From assembly GCA_023404955.1 (NCBI GenBank), contig JAEXZY010000133.1:1-15472 (forward strand): DNA of 15,472 bases, in the 5' to 3' direction. Below are positions 9,229-15,205 of the stretch, piece after piece; position 1 is the stretch's first letter; every line of letters begins with the position of its first letter. The stretch is from Actinomycetes bacterium (GTDB lineage: Bacteria > Actinomycetota > Actinomycetes > Mycobacteriales > Mycobacteriaceae). A model generated the notes under the pieces. That model did not search any database. It was not told where the DNA came from and saw only the letters and a program-made list of their open reading frames with translations. Position numbers and translations under genes: made by a program.

Positions 9229-9394
9229 AGTGTCGTGGCTCCCTTGCACGGTCGTTCGTGGTCGATTTCACGGTCTCGAGGTGTCGGTTCCCCATCCTGT
9301 CACGTCCGATGCGACGTTTCGCCGCAGACGCGTGCACCGACCGCTCTGGCACTATCGAAGCGAGGGGTTCGGCAGTCGGAAGGAGCGACCCCAG
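9229..9394. other. Divergent intergenic region between dlaT operon and 116-aa gene
   Basis: These 166 bases must carry the promoters of the five-gene lipoate operon (leftward) and of the rightward gene. Apart from the two ribosome-binding sites (AAGGGAG near 9240 for dlaT; GGAAGGAG at 9378-9385 for the rightward gene) I found no convincing TANNNT box with a good -35 partner on either strand. No tRNA-like or riboswitch-like structure stood out. Confidence 0.5.
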
Positions 9395-9745
9395 GTGGGA
9401 CTGTTCGACGCGCTGAGAGGCCGGCGTCGTCGCGGGCGTGCCGGTGCCGATCCGGCGGCCGATCTGCGCTACCTGCAGCAATGGGTCGCCCAGCATGCCG
9501 GGGTCGAGGCGTTCGTGGAACCCCAGACGACGGTGACGGACGTGACCGTGGTGCTCGTGGCCGCCGACGGTGAATGGACCAGGCGCCGCGCAGGCGGCTA
9601 CTCCGGCGCGCGCAAGCTTTCGGATCGGTTGAAGATCCCCGTGTACGACGTGCAGAAGGTCGGCTATCCGCAGCGCATGCGCGACTACGACGAGCGCCGT
9701 CGCATCGAGCGCAAGCGCGCCGCCCGCGAGGAGCTGGACCGCTAG
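9395..9745 (+). CDS. Small basic conserved hypothetical protein
   Basis: A 116-residue protein I do not recognise as a characterised family. It starts with a basic patch (DALRGRRRRGRAG, 5-17), has a mixed alpha/beta middle (about 20-95) with TTVTDVTVVLVAADGEW and IPVYDVQKVGYPQRM, and ends in a charged helical tail (DYDERRRIERKRAAREELDR). There are no signal peptide, membrane segments or cysteines, so it is probably cytosolic, perhaps binding nucleic acid through its Arg-rich ends (inference only). The GTG at 9395 was chosen over earlier codons because GGAAGGAG lies 9 bases upstream. It is followed at once by the EphD-like gene, so the two could be co-transcribed. Codon choice, with G/C at most third positions, supports a real gene. 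Confidence 0.75.
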   Translation: MGLFDALRGRRRRGRAGADPAADLRYLQQWVAQHAGVEAFVEPQTTVTDVTVVLVAADGEWTRRRAGGYSGARKLSDRLKIPVYDVQKVGYPQRMRDYDERRRIERKRAAREELDR

Positions 9746-9751
9746 TAGCGT
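9746..9751 (+). promoter_or_regulatory. Candidate -10 box for the EphD-like gene
   Basis: TAGCGT fits TANNNT and is followed by exactly seven bases before the GTG at 9759, the spacing of a leaderless transcript. It immediately follows the stop of the preceding gene. It could be chance: the downstream gene may instead be read from an mRNA that starts before 9395. Confidence 0.3.
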
Positions 9752-9758
9752 GCGGCTC

Positions 9759-11093
9759 GTGAACACCGACGAGCCGACCATCGTGGCGGTGCATGCCCAC
9801 CCCGACTCGCCCCGCATCTGGGACGGCGTGACGGCGCTGCTCGACGGCGTGCGCGTCGTGCACACCGACCCGGCCGGGCTGCCCTCGGCGCTCGCCGGGC
9901 GCAGCCCCGTCCACGTGATCGCGCACGGGGCCGCGGTCGCCGCCGTGTGGGACGCGCTGGCTCAACCCGGCACCGCGGTCGCGTCGGCGACGCTGTCGGG
10001 CCCGGGGCGTCGGCGGCGATTCGGACGAAGGCGCTCGCCGGGGCCCGCCGGGCGTGTCGACGTGCCGGTGCAGCTGATCGTCCCGGCCGGCGCTACCGAG
10101 GACCTCGCAACCGTGCCGCGGTTGTGGCGGCGCGAGGTGGCCACCGGGCAGCCCGCCCCCGACACCCACCGGGAGCTCTACGCCCGCGCCGTCCGCCAGT
10201 TCGTCGAGCACCTCGACGGTGCCCCAGCGGCCCGCGAGTTGCGGCGCGCTGACGTACGGCGGCAGCGGCGCCCGTTCGGCGACACGCTGGTCTCGGTCAC
10301 CGGTGCGGGCAGCGGCATCGGCCGCGAGACCGCGCTGGCGTTCGCCCGCGACGGAGCCGAACTGGTGATCAGCGACGTCGACGCCAACGGGCTGGCCGAG
10401 ACCGCTCGCCTGCTCGCCGACGCGGGGGCGACCGCCCACCGCTACGTCGTCGACGTGGCCGACGCGGCCGCCGTCGAGGCGTTCGCCGACCAGGTCTGCG
10501 GCGAGCACGGGGTGCCCGACATCGTGATCAACAACGCCGGCGTCGGGCACGCCGGCTACTTCCTCGACACCCCCGCCGAGGAGTTCGACCGCGTGCTCGA
10601 CATCAACTTCGGCGGCGTGGTCAACGGGTGCCGTTCCTTCGGCCGGCGCCTGGTGGAACGCGGCACCGGCGGCCACATCGTGAACATCGCCTCGATGGCC
10701 GCCTACACGCCGGTCAACATGATGAACGCCTACTGCACGTCCAAGGCGGCGGTGTTCATGTTCTCCGATTGCCTTCGCGCCGAACTGGATTCGGCCGGCA
10801 TCGGAGTGACGACCATCTGCCCCGGCGTGATCGGCACCAACATCGTCGACACCACCCGGTTCTCGCTGCCCGACGCACGCCGAGGCGAGGCCGAGAAGCT
10901 GCGGGCGCGGGCCAAGCGGGGTTTCGCGGTGCGCCACTACGGTCCCGCGCGAGTGGCTCAGGCGATCGTCAGCGCGGTGACGAAGAAGAAGGCGGTGCGA
11001 CCCGTCACACCGGAGGCACACGTCGTCTATGCGATCGCCCACGCCGCGCCGGCGGCGATGCGCAGCGCGGCCCGCGGCGGCAAGATCGTCTGA
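9759..11093 (+). CDS. EphD-like protein: degenerate alpha/beta hydrolase remnant fused to an active-looking SDR domain
   Basis: A 444-residue two-domain protein in the place of M. tuberculosis ephD (Rv2214c, about 590 residues), an epoxide hydrolase/dehydrogenase linked to mycolic acid metabolism. The C-terminal SDR domain (about 174-444) is complete: TGAGSGIG (181-188), Asp232, NNAG (258-261), Ser312 and YCTSK with Tyr325/Lys329. The N-terminal part (about 5-165) still shows hydrolase traces, VHAHPDSPRIWDGV (11-24), PVHVIAHGAAVAAVW (50-64) and DVPVQLIV (101-108), but it is about 150 residues short. The nucleophile elbow reads AHGAAV where EphD-type enzymes have HDWG, so the nucleophilic Asp is absent, and no catalytic His is evident. 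It is probably an oxidoreductase only; the substrate is unknown. Starts at GTG 9759 or GTG 9750 are both possible, and neither has a close ribosome-binding site. Confidence 0.85.
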   Translation: MNTDEPTIVAVHAHPDSPRIWDGVTALLDGVRVVHTDPAGLPSALAGRSPVHVIAHGAAVAAVWDALAQPGTAVASATLSGPGRRRRFGRRRSPGPAGRVDVPVQLIVPAGATEDLATVPRLWRREVATGQPAPDTHRELYARAVRQFVEHLDGAPAARELRRADVRRQRRPFGDTLVSVTGAGSGIGRETALAFARDGAELVISDVDANGLAETARLLADAGATAHRYVVDVADAAAVEAFADQVCGEHGVPDIVINNAGVGHAGYFLDTPAEEFDRVLDINFGGVVNGCRSFGRRLVERGTGGHIVNIASMAAYTPVNMMNAYCTSKAAVFMFSDCLRAELDSAGIGVTTICPGVIGTNIVDTTRFSLPDARRGEAEKLRARAKRGFAVRHYGPARVAQAIVSAVTKKKAVRPVTPEAHVVYAIAHAAPAAMRSAARGGKIV

Positions 11094-11100
11094 CGCGCCC

Positions 11101-11153
11101 AGTGTGCCGTGTCATCCGCGACGCGCCGGCACAGGCGGATGGGTCCGCACACT
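11101..11153. terminator. Nested inverted repeat between convergent genes
   Basis: Outer arms AGTGTGC (11101-11107) and GCACACT (11147-11153) and inner arms CATCCGC (11113-11119) and GCGGATG (11135-11141) are both perfect 7-bp complements. They are separated by symmetrical 5-base internal loops, with a 15-base apical loop. The element sits 7 bases after the EphD-like stop and 24 bases after the aminopeptidase stop on the other strand. That placement suggests a bidirectional terminator, although neither side has a clear T-tract. Confidence 0.5.
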
Positions 11154-11160
11154 CGGCGGC

Positions 11161-11186
11161 GCTCAGCCGTTGGTGGCTCAGCCGTT
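11161..11186. repeat. Direct repeat (11 bp, period 15) across the pepB stop
   Basis: GCTCAGCCGTT occurs at 11161-11171 and again at 11176-11186. The second copy contains the aminopeptidase TGA (complement of 11178-11180). The 15-base period is in frame, so the first copy supplies a second in-frame TGA 15 bases further on. It looks like a small tandem duplication of the gene's end. Confidence 0.6.
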
Positions 11187-12698
11187 CTGTGCGATGTCCT
11201 CCAGGACCGCGAACATCGTGCGCGTCGGCACGCCGGTCCCGCCCTTGGGCGTATAGCCCCACGGCCCACCCGAGTTGTAGGCCGGCACCGCGATGTCGAT
11301 GTGCGCCCAGGCCACCCCGTCGGCGACGAACTCGCGCAGATACGTGCCGGCGACCAGCATGCCGGCGTTGCGTGACGCGCTCACGTTCGCCAGATCGGCG
11401 ACCGTCGACTTGAGGTCGTCCTTGAGCTCCTCGGGCAGCGGCATCGCCCAACCGTTCTCACCCACCGCCTGGGAGATCTCGGCGACCCGGTCGCGGAACT
11501 CGTCGCTGCCCATCACCCCGGGTGTGCGCGCTCCGAGCGCGACCATCTGCGCACCGGTCAGCGTCGACGTCTCGATCAGGTAGTCGGGCTTGTCCTCGCA
11601 CGCCCGCACGATCGCGTCGGCCAGGATCAGCCTGCCCTCGGCGTCGGTGTTGAGCACCTCGACGGTGATGCCGCCGTACTGCGTCAGCACATCTCCCGGC
11701 CGCTGCGCGGTGCCCGACGGCATGTTCTCGGCCATCGGCACCGTGGCGATCACATCGATCGGCAGCCGCAGGCGCGCCGCGAGCACGACGGTCGCGATCA
11801 CCGCGGCCGCGCCGCCCATGTCGGATGTCATGTGGTGCATGTTGGCGGCGGGCTTGATCGAGATACCGCCGGTGTCGAACGTGATGCCCTTGCCCACCAG
11901 GGCCACGGTCTTGGCCTTACGGCCCTTCCCGCCGCGGTGGGCCAGCCGAACCAGCCGCGGCAGCCGCGATGAGCCCTTGCCGACGCCGATGATGCCGCCG
12001 TAGCCGCCCTTGGTCAGCGCCTTGTCGTCGAGCACCTCCACCTCGAGGCCGGCCGCCTCGCCCAAAGCCTTTGCGCGCTTGGCGAATTCGTCCGGAAACA
12101 GGTGGCTCGGCGGCGTGTTGACGAAGTCGCGGGCCGTGGCGACGGCCGTCGCGATCGCCTCGCCGCGGGCCGCGGCCTCCTTGGTGGCCGACTTCGTGTC
12201 CGCAGTCAGCGCCGTGATCCTGCGCAACCCGGGGTCCTTCGGCGCGGTCTTGTCGCTACGGAATTCGGCAAAGCGGTAGGACCCGAGGATCAGACCCTCG
12301 ACGGCGGCTTCGGTGTCCAACAACGACAGCGTGGTCAGCACCGACTCCACACCGTTCAGTGAGCGCGCAGCGGCGCCGGCGGCGCGCCGGATGGTCTCGG
12401 CCGGGTATTCGTCGCGGCTCTTACCCAACCCGACCGCGACCACGCTGCCCACCGGCAACGACGCCACCGGCACGCGGGTGACCTGCTCGGCACCGCCCTT
12501 GGCGCCCAACGCCGCCAGCGCCGACTCGATCTCGGCGACTGCGCCGGAGTCCAGGTGCTGGGTGGCGACGAGCGTCGCGCGGGGTTCGTCTCCCACGCTG
12601 ACCACCGGCACGATCAGCACCGAGGACTCGACCTTGCGCTTGGGCAGCGCGCTGGCGACGGTGACGGCAGGGGACTGGTAACCGGCTGGGGTGCTCAC
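11178..12698 (-). CDS. pepB: Leucyl aminopeptidase (M17 family, PepA/PepB)
   Basis: A cytosolic, normally hexameric metallo-aminopeptidase that removes N-terminal residues from peptides. The 506 residues are of normal M17 length: a variable N-terminal domain (about 1-170) and a catalytic domain. Metal ligands and catalytic residues are all present: Lys270 and Asp275 in VGKGITFDTGG, Lys282, Asp293 in TSDMGGAAA, and Asp352, Glu354 and Arg356 in the M17 signature NTDAEGRL (350-357). The GTG start at 12698 is preceded by AGGGTGA about 6 bases upstream. It is divergent from gcvT across only 40 bases and convergent with the EphD-like gene. M. tuberculosis has the same gene, pepB (Rv2213), in the corresponding place. 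Identification is certain; the peptide preference is not determinable from sequence. Confidence 0.97.
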   Translation of the reverse strand: MSTPAGYQSPAVTVASALPKRKVESSVLIVPVVSVGDEPRATLVATQHLDSGAVAEIESALAALGAKGGAEQVTRVPVASLPVGSVVAVGLGKSRDEYPAETIRRAAGAAARSLNGVESVLTTLSLLDTEAAVEGLILGSYRFAEFRSDKTAPKDPGLRRITALTADTKSATKEAAARGEAIATAVATARDFVNTPPSHLFPDEFAKRAKALGEAAGLEVEVLDDKALTKGGYGGIIGVGKGSSRLPRLVRLAHRGGKGRKAKTVALVGKGITFDTGGISIKPAANMHHMTSDMGGAAAVIATVVLAARLRLPIDVIATVPMAENMPSGTAQRPGDVLTQYGGITVEVLNTDAEGRLILADAIVRACEDKPDYLIETSTLTGAQMVALGARTPGVMGSDEFRDRVAEISQAVGENGWAMPLPEELKDDLKSTVADLANVSASRNAGMLVAGTYLREFVADGVAWAHIDIAVPAYNSGGPWGYTPKGGTGVPTRTMFAVLEDIAQNG

Positions 12699-12724
12699 GG
12701 GGATTCACCCTAGCCACTGCCTAC

Positions 12725-12730
12725 TAGTGT
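12725..12730 (+). promoter_or_regulatory. Candidate -10 box for gcvT (leaderless)
   Basis: TAGTGT fits TANNNT and lies eight bases before the GTG at 12739, which would put the transcription start at or beside the start codon. There is no ribosome-binding site before this GTG. The whole divergent gap to pepB is 40 bases, leaving little room for any other arrangement. Confidence 0.45.
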
Positions 12731-12738
12731 GGTTCGGC

Positions 12739-13836
12739 GTGAGTGACACACCGCTGACCGGCCCGCTCGAAGATCGGCACCGCGAGCTCGGGGCCACCTT
12801 CGCCGAATTCGGGGGCTGGCTGATGCCGGTGTCCTATGCGGGCACTGTCGCCGAGCACACGGCCACCCGCACGACGGTCGGCCTGTTCGACGTCAGCCAT
12901 CTGGGCAAAGCGCTGGTCACCGGTCCGGGCGCGGCCGAGTTCGTCAACGCCGCCTTCACCAACGACCTGCGGCGTGTCGGCCCGGGCAAGGCGCAGTACA
13001 CGCTGTGCTGCACCGACGACGGCGGCGTGATCGACGACCTCATCGCCTACTACGTGTCCGACGACGAGGTCTTCCTGGTACCCAACGCGGCGAACACCGC
13101 CGAGGTCGTCGCCGCGCTGATCGAGCGCGCGCCCGCCGGGGTGACGGTCACCGACGAGCACCGGTCACGTGCCGTGCTCGCCGTCCAGGGACCCCGGGCG
13201 GCCGAGGTGGTCGGCGGGCTGGGGCTGCCCACCGACATGGATTACATGGGATTCGCCGACGCGGTGTTCGACGGCGTCGACGTGCGGGTGTGCCGCACCG
13301 GCTACACCGGCGAGCACGGCTACGAGCTGCTGCCGGCCTGGGATCAGGCCGCGGTGGTGTTCGACGCGCTGGTCGAGAAGGTGCGGGCCGCCGGCGGGGA
13401 GCTCGCCGGCCTCGGAGCGCGCGACACGTTGCGCACCGAAATGGGTTATCCGCTGCACGGCCACGAACTCTCGCGCGACATCTCGCCGCTGCAGGCGCGC
13501 TGCGGATGGGCTGTCGGCTGGAAAAAGGACGCCTTCTGGGGGCGGGATGCACTGCTCGCCGAGAAGGAGGCGGGGCCGCGGCGCACGCTGCGCGGCCTGC
13601 GTGCCGTCGGGCGCGGGGTTCTGCGCGGTGAGCTGACCGTGCTCGACGGCGACACACCCGTCGGCGTCACCACCTCCGGAACGTTCTCTCCCACACTGAA
13701 AGTCGGTATCGCGCTGGCGCTCATCGACACCGCCGCCGACGTCGCTGACGGTGCCAGGGTGACGGTCGACGTGCGGGGCCGCGCCGTCGAGTGTGAGGTG
13801 GTCAAGCCCCCGTTCGTGGACACCCGCACGCGATAA
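12739..13836 (+). CDS. gcvT: Glycine cleavage system T protein (aminomethyltransferase)
   Basis: It takes the aminomethyl group from lipoylated H protein and hands the carbon to tetrahydrofolate, giving methylene-tetrahydrofolate and ammonia. The 365-residue protein has the expected folate-site features: FDVSHLGK (50-57), the catalytic Asp99 in GGVIDDLI (95-102), FLVPNAAN (112-119), RTGYTGEHGYEL (186-197) and the C-terminal GVTTSGTFSPTLKVGIAL segment. The GTG at 12739 begins SDTPLTGPLEDRH, the family-like N-terminus; the open frame back to 12691 would overlap pepB. The likely leaderless promoter is upstream. The H, P and L proteins are not in this window. It depends on lipoylation by the LipB/LipA pair encoded about 7 kb to the left, but is on a separate transcript. 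ilvE follows after 32 bases. Confidence 0.97.
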   Translation: MSDTPLTGPLEDRHRELGATFAEFGGWLMPVSYAGTVAEHTATRTTVGLFDVSHLGKALVTGPGAAEFVNAAFTNDLRRVGPGKAQYTLCCTDDGGVIDDLIAYYVSDDEVFLVPNAANTAEVVAALIERAPAGVTVTDEHRSRAVLAVQGPRAAEVVGGLGLPTDMDYMGFADAVFDGVDVRVCRTGYTGEHGYELLPAWDQAAVVFDALVEKVRAAGGELAGLGARDTLRTEMGYPLHGHELSRDISPLQARCGWAVGWKKDAFWGRDALLAEKEAGPRRTLRGLRAVGRGVLRGELTVLDGDTPVGVTTSGTFSPTLKVGIALALIDTAADVADGARVTVDVRGRAVECEVVKPPFVDTRTR

Positions 13837-13855
13837 ATCCCTTCCCCGGCGGTTA

Positions 13856-13861
13856 TACAAT
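13856..13861 (+). promoter_or_regulatory. Candidate -10 box for ilvE (leaderless)
   Basis: TACAAT is a near-ideal mycobacterial -10 box followed by seven bases and then the ATG at 13869, the classic spacing for a leaderless transcript. It lies in the 32-base gap after gcvT and there is no Shine-Dalgarno sequence before the ATG. No clear TTGACA-like -35 box is seen, which is common in mycobacterial promoters. Confidence 0.65.
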
Positions 13862-13868
13862 CGCCTGC

Positions 13869-14972
13869 ATGACTGAAGGCCTCTCGTTCACCGTCGATCG
13901 CACTGCGAATCCGGCGAGCGATGAGGTACGCGCCCAGGTGCTCGGCAACCCGGGCTTCGGGAAGTTCTTCACCGACCACATGGTGTCGGTCGACTACACA
14001 GTCGATCGCGGTTGGCATGACGCACGGGTGCTGCCGTACGGGCCCATCGAGCTCGACCCGTCGGCGGTCGTCCTGCACTACGCACAGGAGATCTTCGAAG
14101 GCCTGAAGGCCTACCGCTGGAACGACGGCTCGATCGTGTCGTTCCGCCCCGAGGCCAACGCGGCACGGCTGCAGACCTCCGCGCGCCGGCTCGCGATCCC
14201 GGAGCTGCCCGCCGAGGTGTTCCTCGAGTCGCTGCGTCAGCTCATCGCCGTCGACGGGCAGTGGGTGCCCCCGGCCGGCGGCGAGGAGTCGCTCTATCTG
14301 CGGCCGTTCGTCATCGCCACCGAGCCGGGGCTCGGCGTGCGCCCGGCCAACGCCTACCGCTACCTGGTGATCGGCTCACCCGCAGGCGCGTACTTCCCGC
14401 GAGGCATCAAGCCGGTCAGCGTGTGGCTGTCCCATGAGTACGTGCGGGCCTCGCCGGGCGGCACCGGTGCGGCCAAGTTCGGCGGCAACTACGCGGCGTC
14501 ACTGCTTGCCCAGGCCGAGGCCGCCGACCACGGGTGCGACCAGGTGGTGTGGCTCGACGCCATCGAGCGCCGCTACGTCGAAGAGATGGGCGGGATGAAC
14601 CTGTTCTTCGTCTTCGGCAGCGGGGGCACGGCGCGGCTGGTCACCCCCGAGCTGTCGGGTTCGCTGCTGCCGGGCATCACCCGAGATTCGTTGCTGCAGT
14701 TGGCCACTGACGCCGGCTTCGCGGTCGAGGAGCGCAAGATCGACGTCGACGAATGGCAGAAGAAGGCCGCCGCGGGCGAGATCACCGAGGTCTTCGCCTG
14801 CGGCACCGCCGCCGTCATCACCCCGGTCTCCCACGTCAAGCACAGCGACGGCGAGTTCACGATCGCCGACGGGGAACCCGGCGAGATCACGATGGCGCTG
14901 CGCGACACGCTGACCGGTATCCAGCGCGGCACCTTCGCCGACACCCACGGCTGGATGACGCGGCTCGGCTGA
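13869..14972 (+). CDS. ilvE: Branched-chain amino acid aminotransferase IlvE
   Basis: A PLP enzyme that performs the last step of leucine, isoleucine and valine synthesis (and the first of their breakdown) by exchanging an amino group with glutamate; it is cytosolic. The 367 residues are normal for the actinobacterial class IV fold. Lys203 in GAAKFGGNYAASL forms the PLP Schiff base; other conserved parts are HYAQEIFEGLKAYR (70-83), YLRPFVIAT (143-151) with its cofactor-facing residues, YVEEMGGMNLFFV (236-248) and EVFACGTAAVITPV. The ATG at 13869 gives the family N-terminus (MTEGLSFTV) and fits the -10 box seven bases upstream. It follows gcvT closely but probably also has its own promoter. 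Identification is certain. Confidence 0.98.
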   Translation: MTEGLSFTVDRTANPASDEVRAQVLGNPGFGKFFTDHMVSVDYTVDRGWHDARVLPYGPIELDPSAVVLHYAQEIFEGLKAYRWNDGSIVSFRPEANAARLQTSARRLAIPELPAEVFLESLRQLIAVDGQWVPPAGGEESLYLRPFVIATEPGLGVRPANAYRYLVIGSPAGAYFPRGIKPVSVWLSHEYVRASPGGTGAAKFGGNYAASLLAQAEAADHGCDQVVWLDAIERRYVEEMGGMNLFFVFGSGGTARLVTPELSGSLLPGITRDSLLQLATDAGFAVEERKIDVDEWQKKAAAGEITEVFACGTAAVITPVSHVKHSDGEFTIADGEPGEITMALRDTLTGIQRGTFADTHGWMTRLG

Positions 14973-14979
14973 TTCACAG

Positions 14980-14991
14980 GTAGTGCACTAC
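14980..14991. promoter_or_regulatory. Perfect 12-bp palindrome, operator-like
   Basis: GTAGTGCACTAC is a perfect dyad with no central spacer, eight bases after the ilvE stop and about 85 bases before the small membrane-protein gene. With no loop it is a poor RNA hairpin, so a homodimeric DNA-binding regulator is more likely than a terminator. I do not recognise it as the box of a named regulator. Confidence 0.35.
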
Positions 14992-15075
14992 GCACGACCC
15001 GTGCCCGCTCTTTCGTCACGATCGAACACGAGAGCCACGACCGGCTCCGTTTCGACCCGACGAAGGGACAAACAC

Positions 15076-15204
15076 ATGGTGTACGTCATTGCCGGCGGGG
15101 TCGCTGTCGCAGCGATCGCCTACGGCGTCTACACGGTCGCGCAGAAGACCGGGAAGATCCACCAGCAAGAGGCCGAGCACGCGGGCGCCGACGCCGGCAC
15201 CTGA
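15076..15204 (+). CDS. Small single-pass membrane protein (42 aa)
   Basis: A 42-residue protein with one transmembrane helix at its N-terminus (about 3-22, YVIAGGVAVAAIAYGVYTVA) followed by a hydrophilic tail, QKTGKIHQQEAEHAGADAGT. The ATG at 15076 is preceded by AAGGGA with a spacing of about 7 bases, a good ribosome-binding site. Codons after the start use G or C at nearly all third positions, like the neighbouring genes. It ends one base before the stop of the convergent cobS gene. I do not recognise a family; small one-helix proteins often act as subunits or modulators of larger membrane proteins, but nothing here shows a partner. Confidence 0.65.
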   Translation: MVYVIAGGVAVAAIAYGVYTVAQKTGKIHQQEAEHAGADAGT

Positions 15205-15205
15205 G

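Noticed and set aside
9300..11042. 580-codon minus-strand open frame opposite the 116-aa and EphD-like genes
   Set aside because: The composition is low-complexity Arg/His/Gly/Asp and no domain is seen. The plus strand has SDR motifs and a good ribosome-binding site, so this is an antisense shadow.
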